Assembly: GCA_015061245.1 (NCBI GenBank) | Contig: SUWY01000006.1 | Location: 36,424-100,423, forward strand | Length of the DNA: 64,000 nucleotides | Direction of reading: 5' to 3' | Source: Bacteroidales bacterium | GTDB lineage: Bacteria; Bacteroidota; Bacteroidia; Bacteroidales; Marinifilaceae | Shown: one piece after another, positions 27,880 to 37,290 of the stretch | How the letters are laid out: each line of letters starts with the position of its first letter | Numbering within the stretch: position 1 is the stretch's first letter | The notes under the pieces: generated by a model | What the model saw: the letters and a program-made list of their open reading frames with translations, nothing else | The model's database searches: none | What the model was told of the DNA's origin: nothing | Made by a program: the position numbers and the translations under genes

Positions 27880-29970
27880 TTAGTTTTGTTTCAACCATCT
27901 GTCAAGCCAGTTGCGGAATGTACGTTGCCATAGAATTCCGTTTTGGCACTTCAATACCCAGTGGTTCTCGTCCGGCATGTATAGGAACTGTGCGGGAATC
28001 TTTCTCATACGTGCAGTGTTGAACGCAGAGATACCGTGTGCAACATCGACACGGAAATCCTGTTGACCGTGGATAACCAAAATAGGTGTATCCCAGTTAC
28101 CTACAAATTTGCTTGGAGAGTTGGCAAATGTGCGTTGTGCAATCTTGTTGTTCTTCTCCCATGGAGCACCACCCATATCCCAGTTTGCAAACCACATCTC
28201 CTCGGTTGTGTAGTAACTCATCTCCAAGTTGAATAGTCCGCAGTGTGCAATAAAGGCTTTGAAGCGATTTTCGTGGCATCCTGCAAGGAAATATACAGAG
28301 TAACCTCCGTATGAGGCTCCTACGCAACCCAAATTGTCCTTATCAACGAATGGCTTTGTTGCTGCATAGTCAATGGCTGCCAAATAATCCTTGATGTTCA
28401 ATCCGCTATAATCGCCACTGATCTGCTCAAGCCACTCCTGACCGAATCCAGGTAATCCGCGACGGTTTGGTGCAACAATAATGTAGTCGCCGGCAGCCAT
28501 CATCTGCATATTCCAACGGAAACTCCAGAACTGGCTTACGGTGCTTTGTGGTCCACCCTCGCAATAAAGAATTGTAGGATACTTCTTTGATGGGTCGAAG
28601 TGTGGAGGATAGATAAACCATACCAACATCTCTTTGTTGTCAACAGTCTTAACCCAATGACTCTCAACTTTACCCATTGTCAACTGATCCAATAGGTGTT
28701 TGTTGATATAGCTGATCTCTTTTGCTGAACCATCATTAATATTGACATTGTACAACTCGCTTGGTTTGCTCATTGATTGACGAGTAGCCAATAGAGTACC
28801 ATTTGCAGTAGGAATAACCTGCTGGTAGTTGTGAACTCCATCGGTAATCTTCTCAATCTTTCCACTTGCCATATTCACGTTGTAAATCTGGTCGGTAGCG
28901 TGTCTGTCCGATACAAACCAAATAGATTTACCGTCAATAGCCCAAGCAAAGTTATCTGCATTCTGATCCAAATCAATTGTATAGTCGCGCTTCTCTCCGT
29001 TGGCCATATTCATAACCATAAGGCGGTTTTTGTCAGCCTCGTAGCCATCACGCTCCATGCTTTGCCATGCCATAAATTGACCGTCAGGTGAGAATTGTGG
29101 GTTCATATCGTAACCCATCATACCCTCGGTAAGATTTTTGGTTTGGCCACTCTCAATATCATATAGATAGATGTCAGAGTTTGTTGACTCCATATAGTCA
29201 ATGCCGGTCTTTTTGCGGCTTACGTATGCAATACCCTTGCTGTCATTTGTCCAGGTCAACTGCTCCATACCTCCGTGTGGACGAACAGGAGACTCCCAAT
29301 GCTCGCCCTCCATAATATCCTTTCCGGCTTTTGTCTCTACGTTCACGTTGAAGGCAGTTACGAATGGGTGGGTGTAGGTTGTAATCCAGCTATCCCAGTG
29401 GCGATACACCTGATCCTCAAACAGCATACCTGTTGCTTTTGGCAAATCGGGGTGCATGTCGTGAACATCCTGCTCCAACTTAACTTGTTGGATGTAAAGA
29501 AGTTTTGTTCCGTCGGGCGAGATTTTGTAGCCCTCAATACCACCTGCAATGTCTGATATTTTTTTAGGCGAGGTTCCATCGGGTTTGATAATCCACAACT
29601 GTCCTCCGCTCATATAGGTAATGTACTCTCCGTCAGGAGTCCACGCAGGTTCAGATTTACGAGCTGATGAGTTTGTTAATCTCTTTGCCTCGGTAGAACC
29701 ATCGGTTGGAACAATGTATAGGTCGCTGTACGAGCAATCCTCAGCCTTATCGAAGTATGTTACAGGATATACTGCATATTTACCATCGGGCGAGATTGCA
29801 ATGCTTCCCATACGTCCAAAGGTCCATAGCACTTCGGGAGTCATTACATCAGACTCCAATGTGATATTTGGAATAGGGTAGCCTGTTCCGTCGTTTGCTA
29901 CATTGTAACTATTTCCCTCACATGCAGTCAGTGCCATTGCTATAATTGTAATTAATGCAAATCTTTTCAT
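27880..29970 (-). CDS. S9-family peptidase (DPP-like) lipoprotein
   Basis: Serine peptidase of 696 residues. Lipoprotein signal ends MALTAC (C17). The N-terminal half is a beta-propeller with repeated TolB-like 'SPDGKYAVYPVTYF', 'TPDGEYITYMSGGQLW' and 'SPDGTKLLYI' blades. The C-terminal alpha/beta hydrolase has the nucleophile in 'GASYGGYSVYF', the acid in 'HGQQDFRV' and the histidine in 'DENHWV'. It resembles dipeptidyl peptidase 5 or acylaminoacyl peptidases acting on oligopeptides in the periplasm. It begins 2 nt after recA, an unusual partner. Confidence 0.9.
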   Translation of the reverse strand: MKRFALITIIAMALTACEGNSYNVANDGTGYPIPNITLESDVMTPEVLWTFGRMGSIAISPDGKYAVYPVTYFDKAEDCSYSDLYIVPTDGSTEAKRLTNSSARKSEPAWTPDGEYITYMSGGQLWIIKPDGTSPKKISDIAGGIEGYKISPDGTKLLYIQQVKLEQDVHDMHPDLPKATGMLFEDQVYRHWDSWITTYTHPFVTAFNVNVETKAGKDIMEGEHWESPVRPHGGMEQLTWTNDSKGIAYVSRKKTGIDYMESTNSDIYLYDIESGQTKNLTEGMMGYDMNPQFSPDGQFMAWQSMERDGYEADKNRLMVMNMANGEKRDYTIDLDQNADNFAWAIDGKSIWFVSDRHATDQIYNVNMASGKIEKITDGVHNYQQVIPTANGTLLATRQSMSKPSELYNVNINDGSAKEISYINKHLLDQLTMGKVESHWVKTVDNKEMLVWFIYPPHFDPSKKYPTILYCEGGPQSTVSQFWSFRWNMQMMAAGDYIIVAPNRRGLPGFGQEWLEQISGDYSGLNIKDYLAAIDYAATKPFVDKDNLGCVGASYGGYSVYFLAGCHENRFKAFIAHCGLFNLEMSYYTTEEMWFANWDMGGAPWEKNNKIAQRTFANSPSKFVGNWDTPILVIHGQQDFRVDVAHGISAFNTARMRKIPAQFLYMPDENHWVLKCQNGILWQRTFRNWLDRWLKQN

Positions 29971-29972
29971 AG

Positions 29973-31016
29973 TTAATCCTCGTTTTCCGGTGTTAAATCG
30001 GTTGGAAGTTCAATTCCGTTAAGAGCAGCTTCAATCTTTGTCTTCAACTCCTCTGCAAGCTCAGGGTTGTCCATAATCAACTGCTTTACAGACTCACGTC
30101 CCTGACCAAGTTTACTATCGCCGTATGAGAACCAGCTGCCGCTCTTCTTAATGATTCCGGCCTCTACTCCCATATCTACAATCTCGCCTGAAATAGAGAT
30201 TCCCTCGCCATACATAATGTCGAACTCTGCCTTTTTGAATGGAGGTGCAACCTTGTTTTTGACAACTTTAACGCGGGTATGGTTACCAAGAATATCCTCG
30301 CCATCCTTAATTGGACCAACCTTTCTGATATCCAAACGAACTGAAGCGTAGAATTTAAGAGCATTACCTCCGGTAGTTGTCTCCGGATTACCGAACATAA
30401 CTCCAATCTTCTCGCGAAGCTGGTTGATAAAGATACAGCAGGTGTTTGTCTTGCTGATTGTTCCGGTAAGCTTTCTCAAAGCCTGAGACATAAGTCTTGC
30501 CTGCAAACCCATAACGCTGCCACCCATATCTCCCTCAATCTCAGCCTTTGGAGTCAATGCTGCAACCGAGTCAATAACGATAATATCAATAGCTGATGAA
30601 CGAATCAACTGATCTGCAATCTCAAGAGCCTGCTCTCCATTGTCCGGTTGAGCAATGAAAAGATTCTCAACATCAACTCCAAGTTTCTCTGCATAGCTAC
30701 GGTCAAATGCGTGCTCAGCATCGATAATTGCTGCAATACCACCTTGTTTTTGAGCCTCGGCAATGGCGTGGATTGCCAATGTGGTTTTTCCTGAAGACTC
30801 AGGACCATAAATCTCAATAACTCTTCCACGAGGGTAACCACCCACACCTAAAGCCTTGTTCAAAGCAATAGATCCTGATGAGATTACCGGTATATTCTCA
30901 ACTTGATTGTCACCAAGTTTCATAATGCTTCCCTTACCAAAATCCTTCTCAATTTTGTTAAGAGTCATTTGAAGCGCCTTTAACTTCTCGGCATTTATCT
31001 CTTTTCTGTTTGTCAT
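29973..31016 (-). CDS. recA: Recombinase RecA
   Basis: ATP-dependent strand exchange and SOS coprotease, 347 residues. Walker A is 'GPESSGKTT' at about 71-79, Walker B is in '[14 protein letters not shown]', and the L1/L2 loops are seen at '[17 protein letters not shown]' and '[16 protein letters not shown]'. The C-terminal tail is acidic. A strong consensus promoter lies upstream. It heads a run with an S9 peptidase and a peptide transporter; no SOS box can be stated for this group. Confidence 0.97.
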   Translation of the reverse strand: MTNRKEINAEKLKALQMTLNKIEKDFGKGSIMKLGDNQVENIPVISSGSIALNKALGVGGYPRGRVIEIYGPESSGKTTLAIHAIAEAQKQGGIAAIIDAEHAFDRSYAEKLGVDVENLFIAQPDNGEQALEIADQLIRSSAIDIIVIDSVAALTPKAEIEGDMGGSVMGLQARLMSQALRKLTGTISKTNTCCIFINQLREKIGVMFGNPETTTGGNALKFYASVRLDIRKVGPIKDGEDILGNHTRVKVVKNKVAPPFKKAEFDIMYGEGISISGEIVDMGVEAGIIKKSGSWFSYGDSKLGQGRESVKQLIMDNPELAEELKTKIEAALNGIELPTDLTPENED

Positions 31017-31100
31017 ATGGTTATGTATATTTATTATTTGTTTTTATTATCTCTGATTATTAACACTTTTTTGTTAATGTTTTTTAAGCCCTACGAATGA

Positions 31101-31131
31101 CAAATATAGTGAAAGAGGAGCTAAGAACAAA
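31101..31131 (-). promoter_or_regulatory. recA promoter
   Basis: Minus strand: -33 TTTG (31128-31131), exactly 19 bp, then -7 TATATTTG (31101-31108). A textbook Bacteroidetes promoter, about 85 nt before the ATG. Confidence 0.7.
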
Positions 31132-31324
31132 ATAAATAAAACGAATGTTTGGATTTTTTTTAGATTAAGAATATTTAAATAATTAATTAAATCCGAACTT
31201 ACATTAAACTTAGTTAAAACATAAAAAAATCACAACATGTTACATAAACTTATGTATTTTGTTTATGCCTTAGTCATATAGTATCTCTGATGGAATCATT
31301 AGATATAAGCCATTGAAAAATCGA

Positions 31325-31350
31325 AGGGGTGATTCACAAGAACCACCCCT
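31325..31350 (-). terminator. Terminator after the flavodiiron gene
   Basis: AGGGGTG pairs with CACCCCT, and further TTC with GAA around ACAA. On the minus strand it is followed by TCGATTTTTC. Confidence 0.75.
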
Positions 31351-31373
31351 GAATTTATCCCCCTAACGAATTA

Positions 31374-32540
31374 TTAATTTTTCATTAAATTCTGTGCAAG
31401 CTCTTGAAGAGCAGGAATATCAGCTTGTTTCATACGAGCTCTGATGGTAACGATTGGTTGTACAATCTCAATATCCTTCATCTGCTCCAACATTGATGTC
31501 ATAACCTTTCCTGCGCATGGTGCCCATGAACCATTTTCAATTACTGCAACTCTGCGGTTTCTATATCCCTTCATTTGCAAATGGTGCAGGAAGTCGTGCA
31601 TAGGAGGGAATACGTGGCCATCATAGCTTGCTGCTGCAACAACCATTCTGCCCATACGGAAGGCATCCTCGACTGCCTCGGCCATATCATTGCGACTCAA
31701 GTCTGCAATTGATACCTTTGGAGCTCCAAGCTCCTCCAAAAACTCTGCAACCTTCTTTGCAACAGCTGCGGTTCCTCCGTGGATGGATGCGTATGCAACA
31801 AAAACTCCGTCGGTTTCAACCTCATATTTGCTCCATATGTCATACAGACCAATGTAGTAGCCAAGATTCTCTTTCAAGATAGGTCCATGTAAAGGACAGA
31901 TGCACTCAATGTCAAGTTGTGCTGCCTTTTTCAAAAGAGCCTGAACCTGTGCTCCATACTTTCCGCAAATGTTGAAATAGTATCTTCTTGCCTCACAAGC
32001 CCACTCCTCTTCATGGGCGAGGGCTCCGAATTTACCGAATCCATCGGCAGAGAAGAGTACCTTTTCGCTCTGCTCATACGAAACCATCACCTCCGGCCAG
32101 TGAACCATAGGTGCCATGTAGAACTGCAGTGTGTGCTTTCCGAGTGAAAGAGTGTCGCCCTCCTTTACTGCAATGGTTTTGTCTGTAAAATCTACATGCT
32201 CAAAGAATAGGGGTAGCATCTGAATTGCCTTTGCCGATGCCACAATCTTGATGTCTGGATACAACTCCAAAATGTGTGTGATACAGCCGGCATGGTCGGG
32301 TTCCATGTGGTGAACAACAAGATAGTCGGGAGTTCTTTCTCCTAACGCCTCTTTAATGTTGTTTAACCACTCATCGCACTTCCTGCCATCTGCCGTGTCC
32401 ATTATGGCAATCTTCTCATCCTCAATGAGGTATGAGTTGTATGATATGCCGTTTGGTACAATATATTGACTCTCAAACAGGTCAATATCTGTATCATCGA
32501 CACCAATGTATTTGATTGAATCGGTTATTTTTATCTCCAT
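31374..32540 (-). CDS. Flavodiiron protein (FprA-type oxygen/NO reductase)
   Basis: 388 residues with two domains. The metallo-beta-lactamase-like domain (1-250) has the di-iron ligands H78-x-E80-x-D82-H83, the next histidine in 'MVHWPEV', the bridging Asp in 'FSADGFGKFG' and the last His in 'PLHGP'. The flavodoxin domain (255-388) begins 'VFVAYASIHGGTAAVAKKVA', the FMN phosphate loop. Such proteins reduce O2 to water or NO to N2O in anaerobes. No fused rubredoxin domain, so an external electron donor is needed. Confidence 0.92.
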   Translation of the reverse strand: MEIKITDSIKYIGVDDTDIDLFESQYIVPNGISYNSYLIEDEKIAIMDTADGRKCDEWLNNIKEALGERTPDYLVVHHMEPDHAGCITHILELYPDIKIVASAKAIQMLPLFFEHVDFTDKTIAVKEGDTLSLGKHTLQFYMAPMVHWPEVMVSYEQSEKVLFSADGFGKFGALAHEEEWACEARRYYFNICGKYGAQVQALLKKAAQLDIECICPLHGPILKENLGYYIGLYDIWSKYEVETDGVFVAYASIHGGTAAVAKKVAEFLEELGAPKVSIADLSRNDMAEAVEDAFRMGRMVVAAASYDGHVFPPMHDFLHHLQMKGYRNRRVAVIENGSWAPCAGKVMTSMLEQMKDIEIVQPIVTIRARMKQADIPALQELAQNLMKN

Positions 32541-32600
32541 ATCTAATAGTCATTGATTTTTACGTGTTCGATTGAATTTAGTTGTTAATCGGTAACAATA

Positions 32601-32628
32601 AATGAGCCAGATTTTCATCCGGCTCATT
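32601..32628 (-). terminator. Terminator after fumarase
   Basis: AATGAGCC pairs with GGCTCATT and GAT with ATC around TTTC, one mismatch between. Minus-strand tail is TTTATTG, 9 nt after the fumarase stop. Confidence 0.75.
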
Positions 32629-32637
32629 AGGTATTAT

Positions 32638-34257
32638 TTACAATCCAAGTTTCTTGAAGAAATCATTACCCTTGTCATCAACCAGGATGAATGCTGGGAA
32701 GTTCTCAACCTCAATCTTCCAGATTGCCTCCATTCCTAACTCAGGATACTCCACGCACTCAATGCTCTTAATGTTGTTTTGAGCAAGGATTGCTGCCGGA
32801 CCTCCAATTGAACCAAGATAGAATCCGCCATATTTCTGGCAAGCATCGGTTACCTGTTGGCTTCTGTTACCCTTAGCAAGCATAATCATGCTACCTCCGT
32901 GGCTCTGGAACAGGTCAACATACGAGTCCATACGTCCTGCGGTGGTTGGTCCCATAGATCCACATGGCATACCTGCAGGAGTCTTAGCGGGGCCTGCATA
33001 GTAGATTGGATGATCCTTTAGATATTGTGGCATCTCCTCGCCTCTGTCAAGACGCTCTTTAATCTTTGCGTGTGCAATATCGCGACCTACGATAATTGTA
33101 CCGTTAAGGCTTAGACGTGTAGAAACAGGGTATTTTGTAAGCTCCTTAAGAATATCGGCCATTGGCTGGTTCAAGTTAATCTTAACAGCCTCGCCCTCGC
33201 CTGCCTGACGCAACTCCTCAGGAATCAAACGTGCCGGATTGTCATCAAGTTTCTCAATCCAGATACCATCTTTATTGATCTTAGCCTTGATGTTTCTATC
33301 TGCAGAGCAGCTAACTCCAAGTCCTACAGGGCAGCTTGCTCCGTGGCGAGGAAGACGAATGATGCGTACATCGTGAGCGAAATACTTACCTCCGAACTGA
33401 GCTCCAAGACCAATCTTGTGAGCCTCCTCAAGAACCAACTTCTCAAGCTCGATATCGCGGAATGCACGGCCGGTCTCGTCGCCTGTTGTTGGAAGCTCAT
33501 CATAGAACTTTGTTGAGGCCAATTTTACTGTTAGTAGGTTCTTCTCTGCCGATGTTCCACCAATAACAAATGCAATGTGGTATGGAGGACAAGCAGCTGT
33601 TCCAAGAGTCTTCATCTTTGCAACCAAGAATGGAACAAGGGTCTGTGGATTAAGAATAGCCTTGGTCTCCTGGTATAGATATGTCTTGTTGGCAGAACCT
33701 CCACCCTTGGTTACACAAAGGAAGTGGTACTCAGCGCCATGAGTAGCCTCGATATCAATTTGTGCGGGAAGGTTACACTTTGTGTTAACCTCATCGTACA
33801 TAGTTAGAGGAGCGTTCTGTGAGTAACGAAGGTTCTCCTCGGTATATGTTTTATAGACTCCAAGTGAAAGAGCCTCCTCGTCGCAATATCCTGTCCAAAC
33901 CTGTTGTCCCTTCTCTCCGTGGATGATAGCAGTACCTGTATCCTGACAGAAAGGAAGTTTTCCCTTGCAAGCAACCTCTGCATTGCGAAGGAATGTAAGA
34001 GCAACATACTTGTCATTCTCTGATGCCTCCGGATCGTTAAGAATCTTAGCAACCATCTCATTGTGCTCCGGACGAAGCATAAATGATACATCGCGGAATG
34101 CGGTGTTTGCCATTACAGTAAGACCCTCTTTAGCAATTTTAAGAATCTCATGTCCCTCAAACTCGCCTGTGCTCACATATTGCTCTGAGCCAGGAATCTT
34201 GTAGTATTCAGTCTTGTCTTCTCCAAGCTGAAACATTGGTGCGTACTTAAATTCCAT
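32638..34257 (-). CDS. fumB: Class I fumarate hydratase ([4Fe-4S], single chain)
   Basis: Reversible hydration of fumarate to malate, used here probably in the reductive branch leading to succinate. 539 residues with alpha and beta parts fused. Cluster cysteines appear in '[10 protein letters not shown]', '[11 protein letters not shown]' region and later; '[18 protein letters not shown]' marks the beta part. The oxygen-labile cluster fits an anaerobe. I chose the ATG at 34257 ([19 protein letters not shown]); a longer frame to 34335 adds 26 residues unlike the family. The gene name is by family only. Confidence 0.92.
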   Translation of the reverse strand: MEFKYAPMFQLGEDKTEYYKIPGSEQYVSTGEFEGHEILKIAKEGLTVMANTAFRDVSFMLRPEHNEMVAKILNDPEASENDKYVALTFLRNAEVACKGKLPFCQDTGTAIIHGEKGQQVWTGYCDEEALSLGVYKTYTEENLRYSQNAPLTMYDEVNTKCNLPAQIDIEATHGAEYHFLCVTKGGGSANKTYLYQETKAILNPQTLVPFLVAKMKTLGTAACPPYHIAFVIGGTSAEKNLLTVKLASTKFYDELPTTGDETGRAFRDIELEKLVLEEAHKIGLGAQFGGKYFAHDVRIIRLPRHGASCPVGLGVSCSADRNIKAKINKDGIWIEKLDDNPARLIPEELRQAGEGEAVKINLNQPMADILKELTKYPVSTRLSLNGTIIVGRDIAHAKIKERLDRGEEMPQYLKDHPIYYAGPAKTPAGMPCGSMGPTTAGRMDSYVDLFQSHGGSMIMLAKGNRSQQVTDACQKYGGFYLGSIGGPAAILAQNNIKSIECVEYPELGMEAIWKIEVENFPAFILVDDKGNDFFKKLGL

Positions 34258-34363
34258 ATTATCTATTGTAGTTGTATATTTTAGTCGCAAGTTATTCAAA
34301 AATTCGGCAATTCGCAAGAAAGAAAGCAAAAACATTCTTACCTTAGCATTCGGAATAAGATTA

Positions 34364-34801
34364 ATGAAGTTTTTTATGAACGAGGAGAAGAAAAAGGAGC
34401 TTTTGCAGTGGTATAATACATTCTCAAAAGATTGTTACTTAGAGAATAACGGAATTGTTTTCACCGATTTTGGCGAGGGCTGGGCCGAGGGAACAATGCC
34501 ACTGGATCATAGAACCTGCCGCCATGATGGAGCAATGCATGGAGGTGCCAATGTGGCTTTTGCCGAGACTTTGGCAGGGTGGTTGGGAATTATGAGCCTT
34601 CCTGTGGAGAAGAGTGGAGACCTGTTTGGAGTGTCGATAACCGCTAACCACATTCACCAGGCAAAAGGTAATTTGATTACCGGTAGGGCAGAGTTTGTGC
34701 ATAAAGGACACTCAACCCAGGTTATCAAAGTTGAACTTCGCGACACAACCGGAACCCTTGTTACCGTTTGTACCGTAACAAATTTGATAAAGAGTACATA
34801 G
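34364..34801 (+). CDS. Hotdog-fold thioesterase
   Basis: 145 residues of PaaI/DHNA-CoA-thioesterase type. The motif '[26 protein letters not shown]' contains the HGG-x-x-x-x-x-E active-site helix, and '[25 protein letters not shown]' follows as in the family. Substrate is probably an acyl-CoA; a menaquinone role (1,4-dihydroxy-2-naphthoyl-CoA) is possible. A second ATG at 34376 ([11 protein letters not shown]) may be the true start. serB begins 2 nt after the stop. Confidence 0.85.
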   Translation: MKFFMNEEKKKELLQWYNTFSKDCYLENNGIVFTDFGEGWAEGTMPLDHRTCRHDGAMHGGANVAFAETLAGWLGIMSLPVEKSGDLFGVSITANHIHQAKGNLITGRAEFVHKGHSTQVIKVELRDTTGTLVTVCTVTNLIKST

Positions 34802-34803
34802 TT

Positions 34804-36033
34804 ATGAAAGGTGATAAGATTGAAATTATTCAGATTAATATCTCGGGCGAGGATAAACCGGGATTAACATCCTCGCTTACAGGAATTCTTGCTCGTCATG
34901 ATGCTTTTATTCTTGATATAGGACAGTCCAATATACATCAATCGTTGACTTTGGGCATACTTTTTATGACTACTCCTGAGCGTTCGGGACAGATAATGAA
35001 GGAGTTGCTTTTCAAAGCATCGGAGATGAATATAACCATACGCTTTGAGCCTGTTACAGAGGAGCAATATCGTCACTGGGTAACAGGACAAGGCAAACAT
35101 CGCTATATTGTCACTTTGGTTGGACGTCGCATAACTGCCGAGCATATATCACGTGTAACCAAGCTGATATCGGACGAGGATCTTAACATCGATGCCATGA
35201 ATCGTTTGACAGGTCGTATGCCATTGGACGAGGATGAACGAGCACCAAAGACCAGTATTGAGTTCTCGGTGCGTGGAAATTTATCAGACAAGGCTCGTTT
35301 TCAGAATGAGTTGATGAAGATTGCCAATAGTTCCGAGATAGATATTTCATTCCAGAGAGATGGAATTTTCCGCCGCTCACGTCGTTTAATCTGTTTTGAT
35401 ATGGATTCAACCCTCATAACAACCGAAGTTATTGATGAACTTGCCGAGCGTGCAGGTGTAGGCGATGAGGTTAAGCAGATTACAGAGCGTGCAATGCGTG
35501 GGGAGATTGATTTCCGTGAGAGTTTTACGGAACGTGTAGCTCTGCTTAAAGGGTTGGATGTTAGTGTGATGGAGGAGATTGCCGAGAATCTTCCTATAAC
35601 CGAAGGTGTTGATAGAATGATGACAATTCTTAAGCGCGTAGGTTACAAGACTGCAATTCTTTCAGGAGGATTTACCTATTTTGGGAACTATCTTAAAAGA
35701 CGTTTTGGTTTTGATTATGTGTATGCCAATGAACTTGAAGTTGAGGATGGCAAACTTACCGGCCGCTATGTTGGACAGGTAGTGGATGGACCACGCAAAG
35801 CGGAGTTGTTGCGTCTGTTATGTCAATTTGAGAATATCGATATACAGCAGTCTGTTGCAGTGGGCGATGGCGCGAATGATTTGCCAATGCTTAATATTGC
35901 GGGGCTTGGTATTGCTTTTCATGCAAAACCCAAAGTTCGTGCAAATGCCAGTCAGGCATTGTCAACAGTAGGTTTGGATGGAATACTATACTTTCTTGGC
36001 CTTAAAGATTCCTGGGTCGAAGCGAAGAGATAA
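34804..36033 (+). CDS. serB: Phosphoserine phosphatase with N-terminal ACT domains
   Basis: Dephosphorylates O-phosphoserine in the last step of serine synthesis. 409 residues. Two ACT-like domains occupy about 1-180 ('ISGEDKPGLTSSLTGILARHDAFILDIG'), likely for amino-acid feedback. The HAD domain has nucleophile D199 in 'CFDMDSTLITTEV' with D201 as acid, 'SGGFTYFG' for motif 2, and 'VGDGANDLPML' for magnesium binding. Start at 34804 chosen since the longer frame overlaps the thioesterase stop. Ends in a strong terminator. Confidence 0.95.
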   Translation: MKGDKIEIIQINISGEDKPGLTSSLTGILARHDAFILDIGQSNIHQSLTLGILFMTTPERSGQIMKELLFKASEMNITIRFEPVTEEQYRHWVTGQGKHRYIVTLVGRRITAEHISRVTKLISDEDLNIDAMNRLTGRMPLDEDERAPKTSIEFSVRGNLSDKARFQNELMKIANSSEIDISFQRDGIFRRSRRLICFDMDSTLITTEVIDELAERAGVGDEVKQITERAMRGEIDFRESFTERVALLKGLDVSVMEEIAENLPITEGVDRMMTILKRVGYKTAILSGGFTYFGNYLKRRFGFDYVYANELEVEDGKLTGRYVGQVVDGPRKAELLRLLCQFENIDIQQSVAVGDGANDLPMLNIAGLGIAFHAKPKVRANASQALSTVGLDGILYFLGLKDSWVEAKR

Positions 36034-36066
36034 AAATGGGGGCGACTTTGAAGTTGCCCCCATTTT
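36033..36066. terminator. Bidirectional terminator between serB and the porin gene
   Basis: AAAATGGGGGC and GCCCCCATTTT are perfect complements, with inner ACTT/AAGT pairing. Its left arm begins on the last base of the serB stop. The porin gene converges from the right. Confidence 0.88.
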
Positions 36067-36083
36067 ATGTGTATTGTGCTTTA

Positions 36084-37121
36084 TTAGAACTTAAAGAAGC
36101 ACTGTGCTGCAATGTTGTTTACGGTGTGTTTGGTTGGATCACCGTATGTTTTGCAAGTGTAGTTAACCTGAAGGCCAACAAACTTAGCAGGCACGTAGTT
36201 GATACCTACAGAGTAGTCGAACTCTGAGTTGTTGTGCAAATCCAAATCGTGGTCAATGTAGTCGAAACGGAATGCAGGGTAAACCTTGCTCTTAATGTTG
36301 TATGCAACCTGAGCATAGCATGATTGTCCCTTGATTCCCTGGAAATCTACATGGTAGTACTCTGAACGAACGTTGAACTTGTCACCATTGTACCAAGCTC
36401 CGGCTCCGTGCATGCTTTTGTGGTTGTTGGCATCGTGGTGAATCTCTCCCATTTTACCCTCGTACAATGAGTACTGTAACATAAGGTTTTTGCAGATGTT
36501 GAACTTCAAGTTTCCTGAGAAATCTTTAGCAGTGTTATCATCCTTTTTGTTAATCTCGTTACCATTCATAACTGCAACGGTATATTCAATAAGGTCCTTT
36601 CCGCTCTTCTCTTGTGGGAAGAATCCTCCGCTTACCTGCAATCCTATGTCACGACCTCCGGTTGGAAGGTATGCGCCAATGAATTTAGCATTATCGATAA
36701 ACTCCAATGAGGTTGGTGAAAGAGGGTTCTCGATAGAGAATGGAATCTTCATCTGTCCAACCTGAACATTGAACATTGGGTCAATCTTGAATTTTGCGTA
36801 AGCATCCATAATCTTTGGAGAGTTTGCAAATTCCAACTGAATCTTGTACTCGAACCACTTAGCAGGCTTTCCGCTCAAAGACAAACGAGCACGTCTGATA
36901 TCGAATGTGTTTGTCTGAGAAGCTGCGTCGTTGTACTGATATCTAATAAATGTGTAACCTGAAATGGTTGGCAATTTCTCTACAATTTTGCTCCATTTAG
37001 AGTTTGACTCTTCCAACTTGGCAATTCTCTCTTCAAGAACTCCGGTTTGTGTTGTTTGTGCGAATGTTGTGCTTGTTACAAGCATCGCAAACAATGCGAT
37101 AATTAATCCTTTTGTTTTCAT
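36084..37121 (-). CDS. Phosphate-selective porin O/P-type outer-membrane protein
   Basis: 345 residues. Signal peptide ends at TTFAQ. A short coiled coil, 'LEERIAKLEESNSK', precedes the barrel, as in OprO/OprP-like porins that trimerise. Strands such as 'TISGYTFIRYQYN', 'RRARLSLSGKPAKWFEYKIQLEF' and 'FNVQVGQMKIPFSIENPLSP' are family features. Ends CFFKF with terminal Phe. Likely an anion channel of the outer membrane. Confidence 0.88.
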   Translation of the reverse strand: MKTKGLIIALFAMLVTSTTFAQTTQTGVLEERIAKLEESNSKWSKIVEKLPTISGYTFIRYQYNDAASQTNTFDIRRARLSLSGKPAKWFEYKIQLEFANSPKIMDAYAKFKIDPMFNVQVGQMKIPFSIENPLSPTSLEFIDNAKFIGAYLPTGGRDIGLQVSGGFFPQEKSGKDLIEYTVAVMNGNEINKKDDNTAKDFSGNLKFNICKNLMLQYSLYEGKMGEIHHDANNHKSMHGAGAWYNGDKFNVRSEYYHVDFQGIKGQSCYAQVAYNIKSKVYPAFRFDYIDHDLDLHNNSEFDYSVGINYVPAKFVGLQVNYTCKTYGDPTKHTVNNIAAQCFFKF

Positions 37122-37167
37122 ATTGAATATTAATGTTTATTAGAAGCTGTTTCAAATTTTAACGTTG

Positions 37168-37175
37168 CAAATGTA
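37168..37175 (-). promoter_or_regulatory. Possible -7 element for the porin gene
   Basis: TACATTTG on the minus strand matches TAnnTTTG, 46 nt before the ATG. No exact TTTG at -33. Confidence 0.4.
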
Positions 37176-37252
37176 GTGTAAATGCTCCCCATAAAAATAG
37201 GTTTTTATACTTATTTTACGATAATTTATATCATAGGTTGCAATGCAAAGAA

Positions 37253-37285
37253 AAAGAGCTGAAATTATGTGAATCTCAGCTCTTT
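37253..37285 (-). terminator. Terminator after the sulfotransferase
   Basis: AAAGAGCTGA pairs perfectly with TCAGCTCTTT. The minus-strand tail continues TTCTTTGC. Confidence 0.85.
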
Positions 37286-37290
37286 AATGG

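Larger units (their letters stand above)
31017..31373. other. 357-bp intergenic region between recA and the flavodiiron gene
   Basis: AT-rich. It holds the recA promoter at its left end and the flavodiiron-gene terminator at its right end. Between them is an inverted repeat CATAAAC/GTTTATG (31243-31267) with an 11-nt loop. I see no open frame worth calling and no recognisable RNA. Confidence 0.6.

Noticed and set aside
31243..31267. CATAAAC/GTTTATG inverted repeat as a terminator or operator
   Set aside because: Seven pairs with an 11-nt AT loop and no U-tract in a very AT-rich gap; may be chance.
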